A DNA stretch of 64,000 nucleotides from Pseudoglutamicibacter cumminsii (GCF_016907775.1 NZ_JAFBCO010000001.1:1178001-1242000); one strand, 5' to 3'. Numbered from the stretch's first letter, positions 52,694-62,352 are shown. A program made the numbers and translations. The notes: generated by a model from the sequence alone, not told the origin.

Positions 52694-52730
52694 GGGCGCG
52701 GCCAGCACTAACGCTGGCCGCGCCCCTGTT
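52694..52730. terminator. Strong terminator hairpin
   Basis: GGGCGCGGCCAGC (52694-52706) and its complement (52713-52725) are followed by TGTTT. They lie between the small + strand unit and the convergent YhgE/Pip gene. Confidence 0.9.
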
Positions 52731-52741
52731 TCAGCGTCTAC

Positions 52742-55480
52742 TTAAGCGTCGACGTCGACTTCCTTCTCAGCCTGCGCCTTCGCCTCCGCCTCAGCTTTCG
52801 CCGCCGCGGCCTGCGCTTTCTTCTTTTCGCGCACCTTCCGCTTCGCCTTCCTCCGTGCCAGCCGCATCTTCTGCCGCTCAATAGCCCGAGCGCGCCGCTC
52901 AGCTGCCTCCGCCTTGATCTCGGCGTGCTCCTCCTTCATGCCCTCAATCGCTGAGGACTTACCGCCACCCGGCAACCCCGGCGCAAGCGTCGCCCAGTCA
53001 CGCACGGCCTCAACACGCGTGACCAAGAAGCACGCGAGCACCAGCATCAGGAACCCGGTGATCAGCCACCCCATCAGGATGCTCGCCGCCGCAGACGTAC
53101 TGAGGATCACCCCACCACCGATCAGCGAACGGAACGCCTCAACCGTGTACGTCATCGGCAAGTAAGGGTGAATATCCCGCAGGATCCCCGGCATCGTCTG
53201 CCACGGATACGTACCGCCCGCCGAAGCGATCTGCAACACAATCAGGATCAGCGAAAGGAACCGGCCCGGCGCACCCAACAAGCTCACCAACCCCTGGTTC
53301 ACCGCGAGGAACGCGAGCGAACCCAACGTCACCAGCCCCCACAGCAGGAACGGGTGCGCCACCTCAAGCCCAAAAATGAACTGCACGACGATGGTGATGA
53401 TCGCGGCCTGAACGATCGCCATGATCGCGGCACGGCTGTAGGACGCGAACGCCATCTGAATGAACGAATACCACTTGCCGCGGTACTTACGAACCAGCCG
53501 CTCAGGGATCGGCGCGAGCAGCATGAAGAACGCGATACCGCCAATCCACAACGCGAGCGACATGAAGTACGGGCTCAAACCCGTACCGTTATTCGCCATC
53601 TCGTTGATGCGCTCAAGCTCGCCCGTGACCGGCGCGGAGTTCACCTCGGAGAGCTTCTTCTTCTCATCCTTGGAGAACGCCGGGACCTTGCCCGCACCAT
53701 CCTTCAGGCCATCCGTGAGCTCACCCGAACCATCAGCCAGCTGCCCCAAGCCGTCATGCAACTGGTTGGAGCCATCGTGCGCTTCCTTCGCGCCGTCATC
53801 GAGCTTGCCCACGCCAGCCTGCAACTGGCCAGTGCCATCCGCAAGCTTGCCGGCACCCTTCGACAACTCACCGGCACCATCGTTGAGCTTGCCGATGCCA
53901 GCCACCAACTCAGGAGCCTGCTTGGCCAGCTGCTTGGTGCCGTCCTTAAGCTGCTTGGCGCCGTCAGCGAGCTCAGGGGACTTCTCAGCCAACTGGCCCA
54001 AACCCTTGGAAAGCGTGGTCGCGCCATCATTCAACTTGCCGGTAGCGGCGTTAAGCTCACCCGCGCCCTTCTTCAGCGCAGCATTGCCCTCGCGCAGCTT
54101 CTGCAGGATCTCCTCCGGAAGCAGCGGTTTCTTGTTGCCATCCGTCAGCCCAGCGTTCTTCGCGGCCTCACGCACCGAATCGATGCCCGCGCGAATATCC
54201 GCCGCATCCTGCTGTGCCGTACCGAAGCGCTTAGCGAACTTCGGATTATCCTTCAGGAACTGCTGGAACTCCTCCGAACCCTCCAGGTCCTTCAGGAAAC
54301 CATCCACACGCTGCGCCGCCGGATCCAAATCGATCGTGACATTCGGGTGCAACGCATCGAAATCCTTCTGAGCCTTCTCAGCGGCAGCCAACAACTGATC
54401 GTTCGCGCCGGTCAGCTCCTGCGCGCGCTTATTCAACTCAGTGATCTTGCTGTTAAGCTCACCCGTGCCCGAGCTCAACTGCTTGGAACCCGAGAACAAC
54501 TGCTGGATCGCATCGTTCGCGGTACCAGCACCCTGAGCGAGCTTGCCGGCACCCGCATCTAAAGCCTTCGCCGCATCGGGCATCGACGAGGTCTTGGACT
54601 TCAACTCGGCCAAACCAGCTGCGAGCTCACGCGCACCGCCGGACAACTTGCTTGCGCCAGCGTTCAGCTCACCCGAGGCGTCACGCAAACTCTTGGTGCC
54701 ATCGGACAACCGCAGCAGGCCAGAGCTCAACTCACCCGAAGCATCGCGCGCCGAATTCGCGCCATCCGTGACCTCACCCGAACCATCCGCGGCATCCGTG
54801 AGCGAACCGTTGATCTCCGTGAGGCTCACATACACGTTCTCCAGGTATTCCTTAGCGAACTGCGAACGTAACTCCGTGGTCAGCTTGTCCTCAACCGAAG
54901 ACGCGATCTGCCCCATGATGAAGTTCGTTGAATCGTTCGTCTGGATAGTCATGTGCGCGGAGGCCGATTCCTCGATCGAGGCCTCCTTCTGCGAGGCCTT
55001 CGCCGCGTGCGCCAGATGCTCTGAGAACCCCTCCGGGATCGTCAACACCGCTAGCGCATCACCATGCTCCAACGCATGCTTTGCGTCCGCAGCCGTGGCG
55101 GTGTCCCAGTTGAGGTTCTGTTCCGAATCATTCTCCATCAACTTTTTAGTGAGCTCATCACCCACGTTGATGGTTTCGCCCTTGACCTCCGCCGCGGTGT
55201 CCTCATTCACGATCAACGCGGGGATGTAGTTGAGCCTGCCCGTCGGGTCAAGGTTGGAGAGGATCAGCATCGTCGCATAAATCAGCGGGATGCAGCCCAC
55301 CGCAATCAGCGAGATCGTGAGCCGGCCATACCGATGCAGGAACCCCTTGAAACCGGTCGGTTCGTTTCCGCTGGTGCCGGTGCCGGCGTTGTCTGCGCTG
55401 GCGTGGGTGTCAACGTTGGCATCATCAGGTGGTGATGATTCCGGTGCGGGTTGTTGCTGTGAATCTGTGTGTGAAGCCAT
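52742..55480 (-). CDS. YhgE/Pip-type membrane protein
   Basis: This 912-residue protein has the YhgE/Pip layout: one N-terminal helix (LTISLIAVGCIPLIYATMLIL) and a large outside domain (residues about 75-620). The latter holds dozens of short repeats such as LSDGTKSL, LNDGATTLSKG and LADGTGQL that should form an elongated helical rod. Five or six C-terminal membrane helices of the ABC-2 type follow, then a Lys/Ala/Glu-rich coiled tail. Homologues are phage-infection receptors in Lactococcus (Pip) and parts of the ESAT-6-like secretion apparatus in Firmicutes. The TetR gene lies 84 bases upstream on the same strand. Confidence 0.87.
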   Translation of the reverse strand: MASHTDSQQQPAPESSPPDDANVDTHASADNAGTGTSGNEPTGFKGFLHRYGRLTISLIAVGCIPLIYATMLILSNLDPTGRLNYIPALIVNEDTAAEVKGETINVGDELTKKLMENDSEQNLNWDTATAADAKHALEHGDALAVLTIPEGFSEHLAHAAKASQKEASIEESASAHMTIQTNDSTNFIMGQIASSVEDKLTTELRSQFAKEYLENVYVSLTEINGSLTDAADGSGEVTDGANSARDASGELSSGLLRLSDGTKSLRDASGELNAGASKLSGGARELAAGLAELKSKTSSMPDAAKALDAGAGKLAQGAGTANDAIQQLFSGSKQLSSGTGELNSKITELNKRAQELTGANDQLLAAAEKAQKDFDALHPNVTIDLDPAAQRVDGFLKDLEGSEEFQQFLKDNPKFAKRFGTAQQDAADIRAGIDSVREAAKNAGLTDGNKKPLLPEEILQKLREGNAALKKGAGELNAATGKLNDGATTLSKGLGQLAEKSPELADGAKQLKDGTKQLAKQAPELVAGIGKLNDGAGELSKGAGKLADGTGQLQAGVGKLDDGAKEAHDGSNQLHDGLGQLADGSGELTDGLKDGAGKVPAFSKDEKKKLSEVNSAPVTGELERINEMANNGTGLSPYFMSLALWIGGIAFFMLLAPIPERLVRKYRGKWYSFIQMAFASYSRAAIMAIVQAAIITIVVQFIFGLEVAHPFLLWGLVTLGSLAFLAVNQGLVSLLGAPGRFLSLILIVLQIASAGGTYPWQTMPGILRDIHPYLPMTYTVEAFRSLIGGGVILSTSAAASILMGWLITGFLMLVLACFLVTRVEAVRDWATLAPGLPGGGKSSAIEGMKEEHAEIKAEAAERRARAIERQKMRLARRKAKRKVREKKKAQAAAAKAEAEAKAQAEKEVDVDA

Positions 55481-55563
55481 AATTGTGAGCTCTTAAGTAT
55501 CTGAAACGCTTAAGGAAACGGGTCTCTTCAACGGGAGAAGTTGAACGTGAGCGGGGAGTGAAG

Positions 55564-56292
55564 CTAGTGGAGCAGTACGCGCTGGGTAAGGTTCTGCAGG
55601 GTGGCGGCTAGCTGTTCCACGGTTTCATCGCGTGTCCCTGCAAGCCAGCCGATAGCGTTGCCAACCACGCCGTCGGACACGAACTGCAACTGCTGAACCA
55701 GCGTTGGTTCGTTTGAATCTACTAGATCTTCTGAGTCGAGGTGTTCTGAGTCGAGGGGGTCTTCCTCAAAATGGGTGAGGCTCGTGAACGGGTTCTTGCT
55801 GCGGTCCAGCCCTTTTTCGAGCGCGAGCCCATTCCATAGCTGGCGGGCTAGTGCGTAGGTGATTGCCTGGATAACCCGGTAGCTGCTGGGGCCTTGGGTG
55901 ACGTTGAGGAAGAACTCCTGATCTTCCCTCAGATGGGTTAGCAGGTTGCGGATCGCGGCAGCATTGTTCGTGTGGCTGTCGCTGGTCTCGCGAGCCACAG
56001 CCATGCCGTCCTCGTCCCATGCGGTGAAGAGCAACTGTTCAAGGTTGTGAACAGCCACCGCAACCGCGAGTCCCGTGAGGTCGCCGAAGTGTTGGTACAA
56101 GGTGGGACGGGAAGTGTTGGCCTCCCGCGCAACCATGGATGCCGTGATTTTGTCGATCGGCTGTTCCCTCAATAGTTCGGTCATGGCGGCGATGAGGGTC
56201 TCGCGTGAACGCGCCACGCGCGGATCGACCTCAGCCGGCGTGTGTGGTGCGGCCGCTGCGGTCTGTTCGGTTGAGTCAGTGTTAATAGTCAT
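55564..56292 (-). CDS. TetR-family transcriptional regulator
   Basis: This 242-residue regulator has a TetR N-terminal helix-turn-helix (RSRETLIAAMTELLREQPIDKITASMVAREANTSRPTLYQHFGD). The all-helical ligand-binding C-terminus resembles no family I can name. It lies directly upstream of the YhgE/Pip gene on the same strand, and a TTACA-N2-TGTAA palindrome sits 51 bases before its start. It therefore probably represses itself and the membrane protein gene, with a membrane-active or lipophilic inducer inferred. Confidence 0.85.
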   Translation of the reverse strand: MTINTDSTEQTAAAAPHTPAEVDPRVARSRETLIAAMTELLREQPIDKITASMVAREANTSRPTLYQHFGDLTGLAVAVAVHNLEQLLFTAWDEDGMAVARETSDSHTNNAAAIRNLLTHLREDQEFFLNVTQGPSSYRVIQAITYALARQLWNGLALEKGLDRSKNPFTSLTHFEEDPLDSEHLDSEDLVDSNEPTLVQQLQFVSDGVVGNAIGWLAGTRDETVEQLAATLQNLTQRVLLH

Positions 56293-56342
56293 GAGCCCCT
56301 CCGTTCGCGTCTGCCCGAATCCTTGAATTTACCACATATAAC

Positions 56343-56354
56343 TTACATGTGTAA
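56343..56354. promoter_or_regulatory. TetR operator candidate
   Basis: TTACATGTGTAA (5-base arms, 2-base centre) sits within a larger imperfect repeat (TTTACCACAT ... ATGTGTAAA, 56329-56355). It lies in the AT-rich promoter of the TetR-YhgE unit, where an autoregulatory operator is expected. Confidence 0.5.
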
Positions 56355-56529
56355 ATAAACTGTACAGGGGGCGAGTGGGGCTATGCAATGGGTGTGAGCC
56401 GCATCGCTCCGGGTACGAGTCCGAACCGAACGTGTGTCCGCGCCGGCCCGGGTGCCATATTCTTGAGCTAACCGCCAGCTCGCACTCGAAGAGCTAGCGC
56501 GCCCCGTAATCTTCCCAGAGGAGAACCTT

Positions 56530-57552
56530 ATGGCCGGTGGACTTGCCGCCTTGTTTGATGACGTCGTGGCTATCGCCCGTGCCGCCGCCGCATCGTTGGA
56601 TGACGTCGCCGCCGCAACTGGCAAAGCGACCGCGAAAGCCGCCGGTGTGGTCGTGGACGATGCGGCTGTAACACCCCGCTATGTTCAGGGCATCACGCCG
56701 CAGCGGGAACTGCCGGTGGTGTGGAAGATTGCCCGCGGCTCCATCATTAACAAACTGGTGATCATCTTGCCGCTCATCATGTTGATGAGCGAGTTCACTC
56801 CTTGGCTACTCACTCCACTGCTGATGGTGGGTGGCCTTTTCTTGTGCTTCGAAGGCGCGGAGAAAATATGGGAAGTCCTCACGGGGCATTCGGACGATGA
56901 GAAGCCGCCGGCCTCATTCCAAGGTGCCACTGAAGAGAAGCAGATTGTCCGCGGTGCGGTGCGGACTGACTTGATCCTGTCTGCCGAGATCATGGTCATT
57001 TCGCTCTCTGCTGTGGACGGCATGGGTTTCTGGATGCGCCTCATCTCGCTGATCGTGGTGGCGCTGGTCATCACGGTGGCGGTGTATGGCGTGGTTGCGT
57101 TGATCGTCAAAATGGACGACGTCGGCCTCGCCCTGGCCAAGAAGCCGTCCACTGAGAAGCTTGGTGTTGGCATCGTCAAGGCGATGCCGGTGGTCATGAA
57201 GACCCTCTCGATCGTCGGCGTGGTCGCGATGCTGTGGGTCGGCGGGCACATCCTGCTGGTCGGCATGCACGACCTCGGCTTCCACCCGATCTATGAATGG
57301 GTGCATCACCTCGAGGTTGCGGTCGCTGGTGCGACCGGCGGAGCGGGTGCCGCGCTCGGCTGGCTCACCAACACGTTCTTCTCCGCCGTGCTCGGTTTCG
57401 TTGTCGGCTCGATTGTGGTCGCTGTGGTTGCCGGCGTTCACATCGCGATGCGTGGGAAGGGTCGGGAAGGGGAGACCGCTGAAGGCGCTGGCGAGGCCAC
57501 CGATGGCAAAGATGGCGACCAAACTAGCGTTGCAGGCGAGGGGAAGGGGTGA
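56530..57552 (+). CDS. DUF808 family membrane protein
   Basis: This 340-residue protein matches the DUF808/YedI family. It begins with MAGGLAALFDDVVAIARAAA and DDVAAATGKATAKAAGVVVDD, then PQRELPVVWKIARGSIINKL. Several membrane helices follow (about 78-100, 140-190, 215-240, 280-305), and a Gly/Glu-rich C-terminal tail ends the protein. The family is widespread and its function is unknown. RBS GAGGAG precedes ATG 56530. It appears to be a single-gene unit. Confidence 0.88.
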   Translation: MAGGLAALFDDVVAIARAAAASLDDVAAATGKATAKAAGVVVDDAAVTPRYVQGITPQRELPVVWKIARGSIINKLVIILPLIMLMSEFTPWLLTPLLMVGGLFLCFEGAEKIWEVLTGHSDDEKPPASFQGATEEKQIVRGAVRTDLILSAEIMVISLSAVDGMGFWMRLISLIVVALVITVAVYGVVALIVKMDDVGLALAKKPSTEKLGVGIVKAMPVVMKTLSIVGVVAMLWVGGHILLVGMHDLGFHPIYEWVHHLEVAVAGATGGAGAALGWLTNTFFSAVLGFVVGSIVVAVVAGVHIAMRGKGREGETAEGAGEATDGKDGDQTSVAGEGKG

Positions 57553-57874
57553 CGAATCCACCCCTCGTATAACAAAGCAATAACTTTTGCTTCAAGCAGT
57601 GGATAAAGGTTTAAGCGTCACATAGATTTATACACAGGTGGCTCACAGAAGTTCGGCTGTGAAGCTACCGATGACCTCGGCGGATGCGCCCTGGGAAAAC
57701 AGCCCCGAAGCGGCGAATGCCTCGCCGCACCGGGGCTGTTTCGCATTTAAATCGACGGTTGACGCGTTCAAGCGCCCGAGGGTACCGTTGTCATATCTAC
57801 CTCAGCCGTTGACCCTCCACCGATAAGGAGAGTGCCGACGACTGGGGTTTTCTCATATCAAACGAGGGAAATAA
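57553..57874 (+). other. Intergenic region with terminator hairpin (57698-57740)
   Basis: The first 90 bases after the DUF808 gene are AT-rich. A nested hairpin AACAGCCCCG ... CGGGGCTGTT with inner GGCG/CGCC pairing and a trailing TTTCGC forms a likely terminator. The remaining 130 bases should hold the promoter of the NYN gene. No further gene was seen. Confidence 0.7.
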
Positions 57875-58633
57875 GTGCGGAAAGCAACTGGAGAAAAGGT
57901 GCCGCCCCGTGAAATTGTCACGGCTGTCCTGGTTGATGGAGGTTTCTACCGCAAGAGAGCGGCCGCCTTGCTCGGTAAGAAAGACCCTGAGGAGCGGGCA
58001 GAAGAACTTCTTAAATACTGCAAGCGCCATATTCGGCAATCCCGTGCCGGACTGTATCGCATCTATTACTATGACTGCCCTCCGTCAGACAAAGTCGTCT
58101 ATCACCCGTTAACGAAAGCACATGTCAACCTGGGCAAGAGTGAACAGTTTAAGTGGATGACTACCTTCCTCAAAGCTCTCACAAGAAAGAGGAAAGTGGC
58201 CGTCCGCCGCGGTGAAACACTGGCAACCCAGGGTAGTTATGTCTTGAAAGATCGGCCGCTCAAACAACTATGCGCTGGGACACTTCAGGTGGGAGACCTA
58301 AGCGAACGGGATTTTGAGCTTGAGATAACGCAAAAAGGCGTAGACATGCGCATCGGCCTCGATATTGCTTCCCTCGCGGAGCAGAGGCTGGTCAATCAGA
58401 TAGTCATGATCGCTAGTGACAGTGACTTTGTGCCAGCTGCAAAGCTAGCTAGGCGCTCGGGAATCGACTTCATTCTCGATCCGATGTGGGCGCACGTCGC
58501 AGACAGCCTCAACGAGCATATTGATGGTGTTCGCCAATGCGTCAACAACAAACCGGGCAACCTCGATGACCCGTTGCACGTTGACTATAAAGCTAAAGAC
58601 ACTGACGACGGTAGCGATGCAGACGAATTATGA
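57875..58633 (+). CDS. NYN-domain protein (LabA/PIN-like RNase)
   Basis: This 252-residue protein is a stand-alone NYN domain of the LabA/DUF88 kind. The first-strand Asp is in AVLVDGGFYRKR, KGVDMRIGLDIASLA gives the middle acidic cluster, and MIASDSDFVPAAKLARRSG gives the last Asp pair. Together these build the PIN-like metal site. Such proteins are predicted or shown RNases. The C-terminus is acidic (KDTDDGSDADEL). GTG 57875 has GAGGG six bases upstream. It has no operon partners, and GC content is lower than in its neighbours. Stand-alone NYN proteins are sometimes carried on mobile or defence-related DNA. Confidence 0.87.
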   Translation: MRKATGEKVPPREIVTAVLVDGGFYRKRAAALLGKKDPEERAEELLKYCKRHIRQSRAGLYRIYYYDCPPSDKVVYHPLTKAHVNLGKSEQFKWMTTFLKALTRKRKVAVRRGETLATQGSYVLKDRPLKQLCAGTLQVGDLSERDFELEITQKGVDMRIGLDIASLAEQRLVNQIVMIASDSDFVPAAKLARRSGIDFILDPMWAHVADSLNEHIDGVRQCVNNKPGNLDDPLHVDYKAKDTDDGSDADEL

Positions 58634-58693
58634 TTCGTCGGAGTGGACTGTCTCCACTCGTTCATTGGGAAGCCCAGACAGAGGTGGGAAGGG

Positions 58694-59542
58694 CTAATCC
58701 GCCCCTTGTCGTGTCTGCTCCCGCGCCTTCTCGCGCGCGAACCACCACCACAGCAACAACAGCGCAACCGCAACGATCATGATGATGTCAATCCACACAT
58801 CGGACAGTGCAGCCGCCTGAGTCTGGAGCCACATCTGCGTCTCCAATGGAACCAGCTGGGGCGCGGTCACCAAACCATTCGTGGTCCAGAAAAGAACACC
58901 CACGGCGATCATCAAAACACCCGTGACCACCGAAACCACGTGGAACTCACGCCCCGCAACACTGAAGGTGCGGCCCCGCAAAACGCCACGGCCCCGCGTT
59001 CCCAACCGCTGCCACAACATCGCGATCACGAACAGCGGAACCACCATGCCCGCGCCGTACACCGCCATCATGAGCCCAGACATCCACGCGCTACCCGACG
59101 TCGCCGCAAGTGTGAGCACCGAACCCAAAATAGGGCCCGCACACGCGCCAGCAAGCCCCGACGTCAACCCCAACAACAGGCTCTTGACCAGCCCCGTGGC
59201 CATCGACGTCCGCTCATGCACCGCATCGGACCCCGGGACCCAACGCGCAACATCGAACCCCAGCCCAAAAATCTGCAGCACACCCAAAACAATCAGCACA
59301 ATGGCCGCAACAATGATCATCGGCGTGCGGTACTCGTTGAACAACTGAGCCAGCGCCCCCACACCCAAGCCCAGCGGGACCAGCACCGCGACCATGCCCA
59401 CAAAGAATACGAGCGAATGCACCACAAGCCGCGCACCCGAACCCACGACAGTCCCGAAATACGCCGGCAACAACAACGCCGAACACGGGCTCAACAACGC
59501 AAGAGTCCCGCCGATGAACGCCGCAACAACCCCGATATCCAT
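58694..59542 (-). CDS. ccdA: CcdA/DsbD-like thiol:disulfide transmembrane protein
   Basis: This 282-residue protein has about seven membrane helices and the two redox cysteines of the CcdA family: one in ALLSPCSALLLPAYF and one in GLAGACAGPILG. CcdA carries reducing electrons across the membrane to extracytoplasmic thiol proteins, for example in cytochrome c maturation. It lies 28 bases after a DsbA-like gene in the same operon, so the two probably exchange electrons. The C-terminal 60 residues add two extra helices. Confidence 0.88.
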   Translation of the reverse strand: MDIGVVAAFIGGTLALLSPCSALLLPAYFGTVVGSGARLVVHSLVFFVGMVAVLVPLGLGVGALAQLFNEYRTPMIIVAAIVLIVLGVLQIFGLGFDVARWVPGSDAVHERTSMATGLVKSLLLGLTSGLAGACAGPILGSVLTLAATSGSAWMSGLMMAVYGAGMVVPLFVIAMLWQRLGTRGRGVLRGRTFSVAGREFHVVSVVTGVLMIAVGVLFWTTNGLVTAPQLVPLETQMWLQTQAAALSDVWIDIIMIVAVALLLLWWWFAREKAREQTRQGAD

Positions 59543-59570
59543 GACGTATGCCTCCTAAAGCAGGCGCCGC

Positions 59571-60404
59571 TTACTCGGAATCCTGCTGGGAACGCTCCTG
59601 GTCCAGCTGCTGCTCAACAATCAGCTCAAACTGCTCGGTCGGCTGCGCGCCGCTCACCGGCTGCGTGCCCACAATGAACATCGGAGTCGAGGTCACACCC
59701 AGCTCCGCCGCCTTATGCTGATGCTGCGCCACAAGATCCGCGATCTTCTGCGAACCCATGTCCGCCTTGAACTTCTCCGCATCCAAGCCAAGCTCCTCGG
59801 CGATCTCAACCATCTTGTCCTCAGGGAAGCTCTTCATCGGCTTCCCGCCCGGATACAACGCCTTCTGGAACTCGAGGAACTTACCCTGCTCACCGGCCGC
59901 CGCTGCGGCCTGCGCCGCCTTAACCGACTCCTCGCCGAACACATTCGCCTCACGGAACTCAATCCGCAAGTCGCCCGGCTCAACATACTTCTCCATCAGA
60001 ACCGGCAACGTATTCGTGGTCCACAAAGCACAGAAACCGCACTGGAAATCCGAATACATAATCATCTGAACCGGCGCATTCGGCTCACCGACCGCCAGCG
60101 TGTCATCCGGGTTCCGCTCCGGCAGCGACCTAATCAGCTCAAGCCGAGCCTGCTCTTCGCTGTTCTGCTCACCCTGGTTCTTCCGCTGCTCGTCGACTGC
60201 GGCATCCTCCGCCGCATAATCCGGGACGTTGCCCTTGTTGCCGTTGCCGCCGTCGCCACCACGCAAAACCAGCACCAACACAATCGCAACCACCGCCGCC
60301 ACAATCACGATGGCGGGGAACAGATACTTACGCCATGCCGGCGCCGTGCTCTCAGCGGTTTCCGATGCAGCGGCTTCCGATGGGGTAGGGGACTGATTAG
60401 GCAC
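59571..60404 (-). CDS. Membrane-anchored DsbA-family thioredoxin
   Basis: This 277-residue protein has a cytoplasmic N-terminus, one membrane helix (YLFPAIVIVAAVVAIVLVLVL), a charged linker and a DsbA-type thioredoxin domain. The active site is CGFC in MYSDFQCGFCALW, and the cis-Pro region is GVTSTPMFIVG. It should form, break or isomerise disulfides in exported proteins. It is the first gene of a two-gene operon with ccdA, which could keep it reduced. ATG 60404 has AAGGAG upstream. Confidence 0.9.
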   Translation of the reverse strand: MPNQSPTPSEAAASETAESTAPAWRKYLFPAIVIVAAVVAIVLVLVLRGGDGGNGNKGNVPDYAAEDAAVDEQRKNQGEQNSEEQARLELIRSLPERNPDDTLAVGEPNAPVQMIMYSDFQCGFCALWTTNTLPVLMEKYVEPGDLRIEFREANVFGEESVKAAQAAAAAGEQGKFLEFQKALYPGGKPMKSFPEDKMVEIAEELGLDAEKFKADMGSQKIADLVAQHQHKAAELGVTSTPMFIVGTQPVSGAQPTEQFELIVEQQLDQERSQQDSE

Positions 60405-60624
60405 GAAGGCTCCTTAGCCGAGGTCTCCATTAACAGGGCCCTAATAAACAACAGGGCTCTAATAAACAAGGTATAGGCGCCCCTATTTTCGCACGGAACG
60501 CCAATAACACAACCATTGCACTATCCGCTATTCCAAGCACTGGAAACGTATGCCAATTTACGCATATTGAAGTGAAGGCTTCCAAATAGTGGAATGAGCA
60601 GGTAGAAGCCGCAATAATTCTCCT

Positions 60625-62352
60625 ATGGCAAAAACAGCAACAACTGATACTGAAGCGCAAGTGCAGACAGGTCAGGCATCACTCGTCAAGTGGGTCTTCT
60701 GGCCCACGGCTGTGATTGTGGTCGGTTTGTCAGCCGTCACCATCATTTGGCCAACGCTCATGCGAGCCGCGTTCGAATCCATCACATCGTGGATTACCTC
60801 CAACTTCGGTTGGTGGTACGTGTTCCTTGCCTTTGCTTTCGTGGTGTTCTGCGTAGCGCTCGGACTATCGAAGAAGGGCGACATCAAACTCGGCCGCCCC
60901 GACGACGAACCCGAGTTCTCGCTCATGTCCTGGTTCGCCCTCCTCTTCGCGGCAGGTATGGGTATCGGTCTCGTCTTTTTCGGCGTGACCGAACCGATGT
61001 CCCACTTCGTGGAGCCTCGCCCGGGTGAAGACGTCTCCGGCGTCATCAGCGACTCAACTGAACACGGCGGGGAAGTCGCCACCACCACCGCAAAGCGTGC
61101 ACAATCAGCCATGGCAACCACGTTCCTCCACTGGGGCTTCCAGCCATGGGCCATCTACGTCATCGTGGGCCTCTCGCTCGCTCTTGCCATCCACCGTCGC
61201 GGCCGTCCGCTCTCGGTGCGTTGGGGACTCGAACCGCTCTTCGGCGAAAAGCGCGTCAAGGGTACGTTCGGTAACGTCATCGACGTCATCGCGCTCGTCG
61301 GTACCGTCTTTGGTGTCTCCACCTCCCTCGGCCTGGGCGTCAACCAGATCACCGCAGGTATGGCACACATGGGGTGGGTCGACGAATCCAATCCATGGAT
61401 CAAATACGTCCTCATCGCCGTGGTCACCGCGTGCGTTCTCTGGTCCGTTCTGACCGGCGTATCTAAAGGCATGAAGTGGCTGTCCAACACCAACCTCGTG
61501 CTCGCAGGCGGTCTGGTGCTGTTCCTGCTCATCGTTGGGCCAACCCAGTTCCTGCTCAAAGAATTCGTGCAGTCCATCGGCTACTACCTGCAGAACTACC
61601 TCGGCCTCTCCATGAACACCTCCGCCTTCCAGGGTGAAGCCGGTGAAGCCTGGCAGGCCGGCTGGTCCACGTTCTACTGGGGCTGGTGGATTGCATGGTC
61701 CCCATTCGTGGGCGTCTTCATCGCCCGCATTTCCCGTGGCCGTACCGTCCGCGAGTTCATCCTCGGTGTGATGGGCGTTCCAGCGACCATCACGTTCCTG
61801 TGGTTCGCGGTCCTCGGCGGCAACGCGATCTACCGCGAAATCCACAAGACCCCGGGCTACGAATCGATCATCGGTTCCGATGGGGGAGTCGATTCGAACG
61901 CGGCACTGTTCCAGATGCTCGCGCAAATCCCGGGCTCCGCTGTGCTCATCGTCGGTGCCATGTTGCTCTCCGCGATCTTCTTCATCACCTCTTCGGACTC
62001 CGGTTCCCTCGTGATGGCGATGCTCGCAACCGGCGGCGACAGCGAACCACGCTCGTGGATCCGTGCGTTCTTCGCGGTCGCAACCTCCGTGCTCGCAGCA
62101 GCCCTGCTGATGGCCGGTGGTCTCGAAGCGCTCCAGGCCGCATCGATCTCCGTGGCGCTACCGTTCTCGTTCGTCATGGTGCTCCTGGCAATCGCCACAT
62201 GGAAGTACCTTGGCGCCAACGTCCGGCGCAACGACAAGCTCCGGCGTGAAGCGTTCATCGAAGAAATCGGTGAGGCATACGGGCTCGAAACCGAAGCAAC
62301 CGAATCCACCACCAAGAAATCAGACTCGTGGTGGCGCGGCCTACGGAACTAA
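60625..62352 (+). CDS. BCCT-family (betaine/choline/carnitine) transporter
   Basis: This 575-residue, 12-helix protein has the BCCT signatures: AGMGIGLVFFGVTEPMSHF (Na+-binding glycine stretch) and FYWGWWIAWSPFVGVFIARISRGRTVREFI, whose Trp residues build the aromatic box for quaternary amines. It imports glycine betaine, choline or similar with Na+ or H+, commonly for osmoprotection. The C-terminal tail is short, unlike the osmosensing tail of BetP. The GMC enzyme at 47.9 kb could turn imported choline into betaine. A strong terminator follows. Confidence 0.92.
   Translation: MAKTATTDTEAQVQTGQASLVKWVFWPTAVIVVGLSAVTIIWPTLMRAAFESITSWITSNFGWWYVFLAFAFVVFCVALGLSKKGDIKLGRPDDEPEFSLMSWFALLFAAGMGIGLVFFGVTEPMSHFVEPRPGEDVSGVISDSTEHGGEVATTTAKRAQSAMATTFLHWGFQPWAIYVIVGLSLALAIHRRGRPLSVRWGLEPLFGEKRVKGTFGNVIDVIALVGTVFGVSTSLGLGVNQITAGMAHMGWVDESNPWIKYVLIAVVTACVLWSVLTGVSKGMKWLSNTNLVLAGGLVLFLLIVGPTQFLLKEFVQSIGYYLQNYLGLSMNTSAFQGEAGEAWQAGWSTFYWGWWIAWSPFVGVFIARISRGRTVREFILGVMGVPATITFLWFAVLGGNAIYREIHKTPGYESIIGSDGGVDSNAALFQMLAQIPGSAVLIVGAMLLSAIFFITSSDSGSLVMAMLATGGDSEPRSWIRAFFAVATSVLAAALLMAGGLEALQAASISVALPFSFVMVLLAIATWKYLGANVRRNDKLRREAFIEEIGEAYGLETEATESTTKKSDSWWRGLRN

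Noticed and set aside
53168-54562. A long + strand open frame opposite the YhgE/Pip gene
   Set aside because: It is an antisense shadow of the repeat region; composition is Arg/Gln/Leu-rich and no domain is visible.
58643-59677. A long + strand open frame opposite ccdA
   Set aside because: Extremely Arg/His/Gln/Pro-rich sequence typical of a shadow of a membrane protein gene; ccdA has clear redox motifs.
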